Positions 33,325 through 42,718 of a stretch of DNA of 64,000 bases are shown here, piece after piece. The translations under genes were made by a program, and so were the position numbers. Where the stretch lies: positions 158,521,436 to 158,585,435 of the forward strand of contig NC_134087.1 in NCBI RefSeq assembly GCF_000715075.1, given 5' to 3'. This DNA is from Nicotiana tabacum (lineage: Eukaryota; Streptophyta; Magnoliopsida; Solanales; Solanaceae). The notes under the pieces were generated by a model that worked only from the letters and a program-made list of their open reading frames with translations, was not told where the DNA came from and ran no database searches. Within the stretch, counting starts at the first letter, position 1, and the number at the start of each line of letters is the position of its first letter.

Positions 33325-35993
33325 CTACGGCTTACCAGCCTCATCTTCACTCTCCTCAACATCAGACAGAAGTGACCGAGCATCACGTTTGTCCGCCCTC
33401 GCTCGCGCCAACTCTTCCGGGAGAACAAACCCCTGGCACCTACTTCCTCGAGAACCCTTCTCCGGGATCTGCAACGAGCATATTCTTTAATCCTCTCTTC
33501 ACAATAGAGGATCCTCTTCAACTCGGATTGGGCATCGGTAGCATCCTTCAACTAAATTTCCATCTTCAGATCATCCTTAGTCCGACTCAGTGCTGCTTCG
33601 GTCCGAGCATCAACGATCTCAGCCCTGACCTTTGAAAGTTTGGATTTGAGCTTCGTGATCATATCCGCTTGAACTGAAGCGTTATCATGAGCTAACCGGA
33701 GTTGGACCTCAAAGGCAAGAACTTTAGCCAAGGCACCTTTCCCCTTTGAAGCTTTAGCCTGCACGTGAGCTCTTAGCTCGCCACAGTGATTCCTGACTCA
33801 GTCAGCCTCACCCTTGAGGTGCTCCAGGGCCTCCGTCTTTTTCTGCAGCTGGGATAGACAAAGAATTAACCTAAGAAGTTAAAAAGCAAAATGCATACCC
33901 TCCTAAGGCGAGAAGTTACCTGCTTCATCAAATAGCTCTCGTAATTCGAGCCTGGTACGCCTCATATCGCCAGTGTGCCAACTCAACTTCCTTCTCCTCT
34001 CAAAGGAGCCCAAGGGACCTACCCTCATCCAGGGCTTTCCAGAGCCTGGCTCCATGACAGAGCAGCTCAAAACTTAGCCTGCCAAAGGCCTGCAAAAGAA
34101 AAACTCAATAAGGAAGGGAAGATGCGAGATTCGGAAGGCCTGTGCCAAAGCTCACTGCAAAGTGAAGTCGGCGGACTTCCTCGAAGGCTGAGCACACCTT
34201 TGTTAATCTAGTCCCCTCGGCCCTAGAAGAATCATCCCTGGTCGAAGCATGATTGCTCGGAGGAACCACCTCTCCAGAACCGAAAACTTCGGGTGTAGAA
34301 GGCTCGGACGATGCTTTCTCCTCAAACACTTGACCCCGTTTATTATTGTCGTCCTTTGGCTCGGAAGCTGACAACCCCTCCCCTTCTCCAGAGGAGCACA
34401 ACCTCGCCCTTGGAGACCCTCTGATACCTACGATGGCAAGATTGATACATGAAAAGGGGAAAATGTCTTCTTATATATATGAGAGACAAGGTAAAAGCAG
34501 CGTACACGCATACCATGATATTTTGCTTCCCATCTGCCTCGGGACACAGCTCGCCACCTATGCTCGTCACATGTCAAATGGGTCGCTAGCTTCCGAACCC
34601 AACCGGGCAGATTAGGAACTTCGCTCGGCGCCCATGAAATTTCTGCAAAAAAGGAGGAAAACACGATTACTAAAATAGCATCCACCACGAGCAAATCCGA
34701 GAAAGCACGAGATGTTCCAACTCACGCATATAATTCTATTCCTTAGGGAATGGTATAAGTTCCACAAGGATAACATCAACGTCAGCCATCCAGACCCAGA
34801 CGAACCGACTAATCCACTCTCGATCTCCATCTTCCTTATCATCAACAATAAATGATGTGGACGAACGGCACCGCAAGGTTAGCAGACCTTGATGATGAAA
34901 GGGTCGGTACAGCCTGACAAGATGACTGAGCGTAAATTCATGCCCTGCCTTCTCTGTGAAGAATATCATCATCAGCACTATTCGCCAAAATGATGAATAT
35001 ATCTGCGCCAAGGTAACCCGATACTTTAAACTGAAATCGAGCACAACCCTATCAAGGGGGGCTAGTGCGAAAGGATACAAGTACATGTTCAAGAATCCAT
35101 CGGCAAGGTCCGTGATACCCTTATTCGGGGGAAGCACCTGCAACGCTACCCCCTCGCCCCATCCGCAGTCTCTCCTCACTAGCTCAAGGTGCTCCTCTCT
35201 TATTGAAGACATAGTCTTCAAGGTAAACTCCTATGGATCCTGAGCGCTGGGAGTAGAGGTGGGCATATTTCGGTCGGAACCGAATAAACCAACCGAACCA
35301 ATTTTTTTTATTTCGGTTTCGGTTATTCGGTTTGTTCGGTCGGTTTCAGTTTAAAATTTTTAAATTTCGGTTTTTCTGTTCGGTTTTCGGTTATTAAGTT
35401 TTTTAGTTCAGTTAACCGAAAAACCGAATTATTAACATATATGTTCTTTAAGTTATATATAGGCTAAGACCATAGGTAATAAATTAATACTATTATATCC
35501 AATCTATCAAAGACACAACCCAATTAAGTAAGTCCATCAACTTTCCAATCTTAACGACTTTCAGTCTATTAAAACTTCCATAGCATATGTGATAGAAACC
35601 GGGAGAATTTCACACAAAGTTGTAATTTACACTATGTTTGAATTTTATGATCCATAAAGTGTGCAAAGTTTAGTCTATTTTTTTCTATAAACACAATATT
35701 TCCAACAATTTTGAAGTTTTGGAAAAAATCAACAAATTCGCCCGTCGTATTATTACATAGAAGGAGTCCAATATGATAATGTTCAAACCGAAAACCGAAA
35801 TGAAATAACCGAACCAAAATTAAAATAACCAATCTGAACCGAACTTATTTCAGTTCGGTTTCGGTTACTATTTTTACAAAATCGAAAACCGAATCGAATT
35901 TCTTCAAACCGAACCGAACTGACCGAATGCCCACCCCTAGCTGGGAGTGGAACTCTCCCTTCTCTACTGGATAGACACTGAAGTAACAATCAT
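33325..35993 (-). pseudogene. Copy A antisense gene (aORF), five exons, gypsy-type transposon domain plus coiled coil
   Basis: Runs opposite to gag. The start ATG at 35993 aligns with the copy B start at 45779. Exon 1 (35993-34726, split by a MITE at 35254-35939) encodes DCGWGEGVALQVLPP and YLYPFALAPLDRVVLDFSLKYRVTLAQI. This resembles the Pfam family called putative gypsy type transposon (PF04195, from memory). Exon 2 is 34642-34514 (PNLPGWVRKLA), exon 3 34427-34156 (Ser/Glu-rich), exon 4 starts at 34089, and exon 5 ends with a long coiled coil and an acidic tail (VEESEDEAGKP) at 33325. All introns show GT...AG. Breaks: TAG ten codons in, further stops in exons 4 and 5, and the MITE. Function unknown; such additional ORFs are established in Tat elements. 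Confidence 0.82.
35254..35939. mobile_element. hAT-type MITE, 686 bp
   Basis: Terminal inverted repeats TAGAGGTGGGCAT and (reverse strand) TAGGGGTGGGCAT. A perfect 8-bp target duplication GCTGGGAG occurs at 35246-35253 and 35940-35947. Eight-base duplications and this terminal sequence are typical of hAT elements. The interior is rich in GGTTCGGTT/AACCGAACC strings and has no ORF, so it is non-autonomous. It interrupts exon 1 of the antisense gene. Confidence 0.95.
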
Positions 35994-36128
35994 AGCTATG
36001 GTAAAGCTAGCAAACTGAAGCAGGAACCTACACAAATGCTTTGGTGCTAAGGTAACGAAGGACTCAACGCCGAAACGGAAGGATAAAAATCTAAAATATT
36101 GGGATCTCCCAAGAAGTGAGAGAATCTC

Positions 36129-36139
36129 TATATATATAT
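36129..36139 (-). promoter_or_regulatory. TATA box of the copy A antisense gene
   Basis: The minus strand reads CACATATATATATAGAGATTC, about 140 bases upstream of the ATG at 35993, followed by a leader without ATG. The equivalent position in copy B (45624) also has a TATA box. The surrounding 36000-36948 interval is otherwise noncoding. Confidence 0.6.
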
Positions 36140-36948
36140 GTGGGGAAACAACAACGGTCCACCTACCCAAGTTAGGCCCCGAGAGGCCAATGGCTTCGAT
36201 ACGAGTTCCGAGGTGGTACCCGACCTCAAGGACCTCCATCGAAGAGAAGTTAGGCTTCAAAAATCCAGCACGTCGTCTCCAGTCCTGAGTTGATACCCGA
36301 ACTTGAGGGTTCCTCTCAAGAAAAAAAGTAAGCACTTCGAGCTCCGTCCATGAGGGCTTGACCTCAGAACATCGCCTAAATATGGGTAACCCCTCCTCAG
36401 GGACCTACCTACAATGTCTTAAAAGGTTATCTACATTAAGTTCAAATTAAATCTCCATGTGCCTGAAGCTGACCTTCACTCAGAGGCCGCTTTCAAATAT
36501 TTCAAGGTTCGATGCGCTATCTTCATGTGACTCAAGGGTCCCGATGACCCGAGTCTATCGGACCATTTCAGGCTTGGTCCGAGGAACAATGGTGGGATCG
36601 AAAAGGAGCCATTTCTATCAACCAAAGACTGAAAGAAGTACTCGCAGTTGAGTTAGATATTGACAATCATTAGCAGAAGCATACATTCAGAATTCCCACA
36701 AATATAAATGAATATGGTAAGCATTAATGGCAAAAGTCAAGAAAATAGTTTCACATTCATATTAGTAAACATTTTCTTACAACGGTCCTCAAGGGGTCCT
36801 TATATATAATTACAAAAGCCCACAAGGGGTTTCTACACAAAAACAAAGAAGCGATAAGGTTCGCGTAGCGAAGGCCTAAAGCCTAATCTACCCTCGAAGG
36901 TCCATCTCTGGTAGCCGCATCTCTGAGTGCCACCTCCTCGAGCTCGCG

Positions 36949-37458
36949 TCATCGAACGCAATTCCTTCGATCGCCACCTCCTCTAGGTTCCCAGCTCGAT
37001 CCTATGAAATTACAACACTGAGGGAGAAAATGAAGAAGAGGAAAGGGGGAGGATGCAGAAAAGGCAGAAAAAAGAGACATAACCCGCCGAAGCCAAAGGT
37101 TGAAGATTCGGCGGGCCCTAGCCTCAATGGCCGATTGTGCCATTTTTATCCCTTGGGAGAAAAAACCCAAGGGATGAAGTGCCACACCAGGCCAGGGAAG
37201 GAGAGAGAGCAACGGTGTATAGTCCTTTACTCTCCCAAGCAACGGTGTAGAGTCCAAACGCCCTTTTAGATCAAAGGACGCCAGTCGCCCCGTATCACCA
37301 TATCGAGCCAATAAGGACAACAGTAGCAGGCATAACAACAACAACAACAGCTACAAGATGGTACGTTCTCGCTCGGCAAGGGGAAAATCAGGTAGGAGGC
37401 CACCGCACAACCGATGGGAATGCTGCCAAATGGCCTTAAAGCCGTGAACTCCAAACAT
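36949..37458 (-). pseudogene. Second antisense unit in copy A, unknown protein
   Basis: The ATG at 37458 (MFGVHGFKAIWQHSHRLCGG) opens a frame of 35 codons stopped by one TAG. The same frame then runs open to TGA at 36949, about 169 codons in all. After the stop a Leu-rich stretch (LLLLLLCLLLLSLLARYG) could be a membrane anchor. The remainder (IKMAQSAIEARARRIFNLW...) is basic/aromatic with no family I recognise. A TATA box lies 91 bases upstream and an A/T-rich, 3' UTR-like stretch follows. The position next to the 3' LTR corresponds to antisense gene 1 of copy B, but the sequences do not look related. Confidence 0.4.
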
Positions 37459-37548
37459 GGTGATTAGCAATAAAGAAAGATGACGAGAAGAAAGGAATGA
37501 GTGGATGAAGGGAGGCACTTGGATAGAAAAATAATGCCAGAATGCCCC

Positions 37549-37556
37549 TATTTATA
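37549..37556 (-). promoter_or_regulatory. TATA box of the second copy A antisense unit
   Basis: TATAAATA on the minus strand (CTCTTATAAATAGGGGC), 91 bases before the ATG at 37458, with a C/T-rich leader in between. The rest of 37459-37839 is noncoding and ends in the polypurine tract TAGGAAATGCGGAGACTATT. Confidence 0.6.
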
Positions 37557-37839
37557 AGAGATAATGACATGGTCATCAATGCCTCTAGAAGACTGACCGA
37601 TAGGTGCAATTACTGTGTTCTTGAAGAACTGAATCGATGGTGGTACTATCGCTTTGAAGAACGGGAATCAACAGCGTATTGAATGGCGTCGAAAAGAAAA
37701 GTCCATGGGATGTCCCGCTTATTGTGAAAATTCACGTCATAGATTGAATCATCGGCATGACGTCGTCACAAGGAAGCCCGAGGAGTCGGGCATCAGAATT
37801 GTTTCACATCACTTTGTTCTAGGAAATGCGGAGACTATT

Positions 37840-38196
37840 TGTATGCGGAAAAATCAGGAGGGCTGGTTTCTTACTATTAGTTCATTTCAAAAGAATACCT
37901 CGAGGACGCAAAGCTGTGGCCGAGTTCCCTCCCTCGAAGCTTGTCGAGGCTCGACCAAAAGGGGATGCCGATCGAGGTTAGAGTAAAAATGGGGATTCCC
38001 AAGGCATGCAGTTAAGTCTGAGAAAGCTAGCCTGTCTGGAGCCTGTATCAAGGTGTCGCATCTAGCCATCCCATCTCCATACCTTTAAAATTAATGCATT
38101 TTGTACTTTGTTGAATTTTTCCTCCTATATAAAGGGATCCTTACCACTTTGTAAGGGGTTGTTGTTGCTCCAACTATTTTACAAAAGATAAATAAC

Positions 38197-38232
<36 letters not shown>

Positions 38233-38599
38233 TCACTCTAATATATTCTCTCGATACTATTGCTATTGCTTATTACTTTCATACTTGTTCTTCATTTATT
38301 TCTTATTATTGGCCATAAAGAGCCTCATTTAATTATATCCTAACTGTTAACCCCTTCCCTATTATCTCCGATAGCTCGAGCCCGAGCCCAGGCATCGACC
38401 TCGAGGCACCTCATCGGTTAGTCCGAGGCTCGGACATCTAACCCCTTGGTTTGATTATAACTCTATTTTAGCTCGCATTTCATATTTTATCTTCACATAT
38501 CTAGCATTAACTTCTTTAACAACTAGCATAAAAATAGATCACATATTTTTAGAGTCCCATCAACAAATTTAATTGTTATTACCATTTTCACGATAAACA
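37840..38599 (+). repeat. Copy A 3' LTR, 760 bp
   Basis: TGTATGCGGA ... CACGATAAACA. It is longer than the 5' LTR mainly because of a CT microsatellite at about 38200-38229, just downstream of the TATA box region. Confidence 0.95.
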
Positions 38600-38604
38600 A
38601 TATA

Positions 38605-39102
38605 GTCATGATACTTAATCCCAATTCGGATGTGCATTTCATGTGACCCGGCCTCAACTTTGAACACTAATAAAATGAACATGTTGTAGGTCATAGGTAC
38701 AGTTCCCGTGATGCGATTTTCAATCAAACAAATTCCATAATTGTTTAAAATAATTAAAATCAGTTGAAAAGCTAAAAATGCACAATAGGTGTAATATGTA
38801 ATAAATAATATAACTAGGCCAATTATTAATAATTAAGAAATCGTGCTAAAACCACGGATCCCGGGAATGCCTCACACCTTCTCTCAGATTAACAGAATTC
38901 CTTACCCGAATTTCTGTGTTTCACGGACTGTAAAATAGAGTCAAACTTTCCTCGATTTGGGATTTTAACCAGTTACTTGGGACACCATAAATTATCCCAA
39001 GTGGAGACTCTGAATTTGAATAAATAATCCCATTTCGGTTTTGTCACTTAAATTGGAAAAACTCCCCTATACCCCTTTCGGGTAGAAAACGGAGGTGTGA
39101 CA
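38605..39102 (+). repeat. Ogre-like 3' LTR, right part (498 bp)
   Basis: Continues the LTR interrupted at 28052 (GTCATGATACTTAAT...) and ends GAGGTGTGACA. It is followed by the CACCT target duplication at 39103-39107. Confidence 0.93.
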
Positions 39103-39107
39103 CACCT
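39103..39107 (+). repeat. Target-site duplication CACCT, right copy
   Basis: Identical to 12112-12116. Removing the insertion plus one CACCT restores the phase of the Athila env-like frame. Confidence 0.93.
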
Positions 39108-40413
39108 AGTCCGAGAATTTTATGCCAATGTGAGACACATCAAGAAAGGGACTAAGGTGACAAAGGTGAGAAATTTGTAGGTCAAATCTGATCAGACATT
39201 CCTGAACTCTTACTTGGGGCTCGAGGATATAGAGCCGATACAATATCTGGAGAAATGTCAACTAGGTGATGCAGCTCGCCTTTGGTTAGCCGAGATACTA
39301 GCAGCTCCAGGCCCACCACCACCGTGGATCACAACAAGGGTTCCCATTTAGCGGAACACCCTCAACTTTGAAGCCAAAGGTTGGTAAACAATTCCACAGC
39401 CGGATTGGCCCATGTAAAAATGAAAACATCCTTCCTATTCCTCGAGTAGTTTTAGTAGCATCTATCATGGTCGGGTACCCTATCAACGTGGGTTTCATCA
39501 TGTTGTCCAACATGTCAGAAGTTGTTAAGAAGGGAGAAAGCTCCTACCCGTATCCAAACACCATCATAGAATACCTTACGAATGCAGGAGTGGAATCAAA
39601 GCCATTTGATACAAAGGTTCGGGCAAAGCAGCCCTTTTCATGGTACTCTCTTAAGGACCCGAGGAACCAAAGAACAAGAGCAAGGGTCAACCAACTACTA
39701 CTGAGGGCCAGTATGAAGAGCTTTCGGTGGTAGCTACAGCTTTAGCAGCCATACCTTCAGCTGACATGCCTGCCATTTCAGCCAGGCTTTCTAGCAGTAC
39801 GACCGCCATACCTCCACCCTCATCATCTGGACCACCAGTAAGCTTCAGTGCCGTCATCTTCCACTTACCCACTCACACCGCTGAGAGTCTCCCAGTCTCT
39901 AGCAAGTATCAACAATTGGATGCAGACAACTACTGCAAAGATGGCTGACTTATCCAGTGTTGTTGCAGCACAGTGTTCCACCCCAGCACCCCAGACTTCT
40001 CCCATAGTGGAGGAGACCTTGAAGAAGATTCTAGAAAACCAACAGACCATTATAGATACTCTGGTGACACATAGGGGAGTCATTGAGGAGTTAGGTAAAC
40101 ATGTGAAGAAGATGAGGAAATCACAAGCCTCGAAGAAAGCACTTGACAAGCTAACCAAAGAGGTGGCCAAGATAGCATCAGCTGGGGATCTTTCCCTTGA
40201 TCTACTGATGGAGTCAGCACCAGTAGCACCATCAGTACCAGAGGCATCTGAGGCAGCAGCTGGCCATTCTGAGGAGCCAAATCTCGCTGCCCACACTACT
40301 AAGGCAGTGTTATAGATGTTCACCAACCCAGCTGCTCCCCGAGCAGAGGACGATGAGATACAGCTAGAGGAGCCTGAGGGTGGTGATGATTCTATGGACA
40401 CTGAGGCCACATA
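39108..40413 (+). pseudogene. Athila env-like ORF, C-terminal part
   Basis: Continues the frame broken at 12116: REFYANVRHIKKGTKV is the expected follow-on of the domain in 11482-12116. TAG at 39178 and 39348 and frame changes in 39350-39720 break it. A Thr/Ser/Pro-rich linker follows. The C-terminal part (about 39930-40413) is a coiled coil (ETLKKILENQQTIIDTLVTH, then EELGKHVKKM) with a TAG at 40312. It ends in an acidic tail (EEPEGGDDSMDTEAT) closed by TAG at 40411. The extended coiled coil suggests self-association; no membrane segment is visible. Confidence 0.72.
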
Positions 40414-42106
40414 GGGAGTATTCTACACTCTTTCCCTTCCTTGAATTTTATTTTGGTAAGCATTATAATAGGGATAATGCTTATTCTTATTTGGGGGGGA
40501 GGGGTGGAACTTATTTTGATTTGGTGACAGTTGGCCTGTAATAACTTGATAACATTCTCTTTTCTTCTTTTTATTTATGTCCATATTCTTCTTTCTCTCT
40601 ATTGATGTATATATTCTCTCTCTCTCCTCTCTTATCTTGTATATTCATTTCATTTATGCTTTCAGTAGTTTATTCTATAGCTTCGTCATCTTGTTTTCTT
40701 AGTAGTCAATGTTTAGCTTAATAGCGTCTTATTTATGTTGATAGCTTTGTTTTGTCTTGATAGCTTCTTTTTATGTTTAAGTGATCAATAAGTCTTTGAT
40801 TTTCTTAATTCCACGGTTCTTTCCAAAGGTGGTTTCTGTGTGAATCGGGTAACTCTTCCCAACGATGGATGACGTGACAACCTTCTTAAGGGATTGAGTC
40901 TGTTTTTAATGTTTAGGTAAAAACAATAGTATTGAATAAAAGGGTCAAAAATGCTTCACTTGGTACCAATACATTTACCTATGGCCTTATGGTTAAAAAC
41001 AAATTCTTGGCAAGAAATAACTCTAACTAGTGATCTTTAGACTCTTGTGTTGACTTGAGCAATCATCGAGTGGTTTAGTTGAACCATTAGTGATTTTCAA
41101 TCTTGAATATGGTTGTTTTGGGCTCTCGACTCTATCCTTTTTAACAATTCAGTTGTGTGAGAAGTGAGATTTTTGTTGCAAGTCCAAGTACCCATGTGAA
41201 TGGTCTAGAACTTGCCCCAAATGTGTTTTAGGCGAAATTCTAAGTTTTGCTTGGCTTGAGAAGTAATTGTAGGCTCTCCTTTCCCTGTTTAAAATTTTTC
41301 ATGTCCCACCAATGTTGCTATTCCTAGTCAAACCATTTGAGCCTAATACCTTTCTCATTTGATAGCCACGTTACAAGCATTTACTCGTTTTGTAGTGACC
41401 CTCTCTTGGAACCCTAGCTTTCCTTAACACTCTTGAGAAGTAATTGGCTAAAACATAAGTTTGGGTAGAGACGGGGAGTTTGAAAGTGGTATCAAGGCAC
41501 AAAAAGAGAAGAAATGAAGAAAAGGAAAGGCAAAGAAAAAGAAAGAAGGAACAAAAGAAAAATGTAAAAAGAAAGTGAATAAAGTGAATAGTTGAAGGGA
41601 TTCAAAGAAAAGCAATGATGCAAAGCATGGAGAAAACAAAGAAGGAGAAAATGAATATCATGACCGAGAAAGAGTGATGCTAAGTCTCTCTAGTTCCCCT
41701 AAGAAAAAAGAAAATGACTCAAAGAGTCGGCAAAACATAAGCCAAAAAGAGAAAAATGGAATGCTTGAGGAAAGATGAACCCGTTTCTATTCCAACATTC
41801 CCTACCTTTGTTCAAAAGCCTTCATTACATTCCAAAAAAGCCCTACGGGATTTCAAGCCAAGTGAACTTACATTAGTGGTGATTTACATGAGGGGCATAT
41901 ATATGGTACTTAGAGCTGTACTTGTGACATTCTTTTTCAGAGAGATGAGCGAACTTTTCACAAATCCTTGAATTGAGTGCTACATTCTTTAGTGAGTTAT
42001 GCTAACGGAGAGTGGAAGAGGAGGAATTTGGGATCAACAATGACCTACATGAAAGAGTGAGCTTCTTTTATGAATAAAGTCAACTCTTTTAATGCTCTAG
42101 GAGGGG
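40414..42106 (+). other. Athila 3' UTR
   Basis: Noncoding, with T/C-rich and A/G-rich low-complexity stretches (40560-40640, 41510-41760) and a G-run (TTGGGGGGGAGGGGTGG near 40490). Its junction with Tat copy B at about 42107 is abrupt. The start of the Athila 3' LTR was probably lost there. Confidence 0.7.
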
Positions 42107-42397
42107 AATCCCAACATAGTACAAAGTACATTAATTACAAAGATAAGGGGATGGGACAACTAGATGACACCTTGATTCAGGGCTAGGGTAGTCTACTAGG
42201 CTATGTCAGTCCTAGCCGTGTGCCTTGAGAACTCCCCATATCTATCACAACCAAGGTCAATATTGTCCCTAGGTCGAGCATCGACGAACCTCGAGGGAGG
42301 AAACTTCGACCATAGCCTTGTAGCCTCGAGACTTCGAGATGGTCTTCTAAAGTTCCTCGATGATGAGAAATTAGACCCTCCGATTTTACTATATACA
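42107..42397 (-). repeat. Copy B 3' LTR, truncated
   Basis: Matches the right-hand ~298 bp of the 51805-52551 LTR (GGGAATCCCAA ... CCCTCCGATTT). It ends ACTATATACA, i.e. TGTATATAG on the minus strand. Similarity stops at about 42107, where Athila 3' UTR begins. The adjacent minus-strand polypurine tract (GAAACGCGGGGACTACT) is at 42398-42414. Confidence 0.88.
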
Positions 42398-42598
42398 AGT
42401 AGTCCCCGCGTTTCCTAGAATAAAGCGATAGGAAATGATTTGGAGCTTCCATTTTGAAGGCATCATTGTTGTAATGTCATCTTATCAGAGCATTAAATGC
42501 CATGCCCAAAAAACCGCGCAAGGGTCACTGTCAAACGCAACTATCAAGAAGCCCACGAACCGCTACTAGTTCGTCCCTTCCATTTCCCACACAGCTCC

Positions 42599-42605
42599 TA
42601 TAAAT
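42599..42605 (+). promoter_or_regulatory. TATA box of copy B antisense gene 1
   Basis: TATAAAT in the context GCTCCTATAAATGTACC. The expected start codon position is 114 bases downstream and the leader has no ATG. Confidence 0.65.
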
Positions 42606-42718
42606 GTACCAATTGTTGGGTAATTTTTACTTTCCCAACTACTTTAGATTAGAAAAGCTAGACGCATCCCTACTTGCAACCTTTCTTCTTTTTTTCTTAG
42701 AGAAATTTTACCATCATC

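Larger units (their letters stand above)
28053..38599 (+). mobile_element. Tat-type Ty3/gypsy element copy A, non-autonomous, with antisense genes
   Basis: LTRs of 745 and 760 bp start TGTATGC and end TAAACA. The target duplication is GTATA (28048-28052) against ATATA (38600-38604), one base changed; the intact site is seen in the Ogre-like 5' LTR (GGTATAGTCATG). Internal order: primer site, gag, protease-like region, noncoding repeats, an antisense multi-exon gene (33325-35993), a second antisense unit (36949-37556), then the 3' LTR. No RT, RNase H or integrase is visible. LTRs differ by roughly 8 percent over the first 375 bp, mostly C/T and G/A changes. Confidence 0.92.
12117..39102 (+). 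mobile_element. Ogre/Tat-type Ty3/gypsy element without pol, carrying nested insertions
   Basis: Bounded by two ~2.03-kb LTRs with a perfect 5-bp target duplication. The primer site after the 5' LTR (TGGCGACTCTGCTAGGGA) is the tRNA-Arg type used by Ogre elements. Between the LTRs there are only gag remnants (16415-18168) and long noncoding stretches with tandem repeats. No protease, RT, RNase H or integrase motif is seen in any frame, so this is a non-autonomous derivative. Two later insertions expand it: a solo LTR (22777-26082) and Tat copy A inside its 3' LTR (28053-38599). LTR divergence over the first ~225 bp is about 6 percent by eye. Confidence 0.9.

Noticed and set aside
39865..40410. 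181-codon minus-strand ORF opposite the Athila env-like C-terminus
   Set aside because: Shadow of the real coiled-coil frame on the + strand; Ser-rich composition is what antisense of Ala/Glu/Asp-rich sequence gives.
40485..40510. G-rich run as the Athila polypurine tract
   Set aside because: No LTR-like TG start or similarity to the 52552-53749 LTR follows it; it lies directly after the env-like ORF, too early for the LTR.
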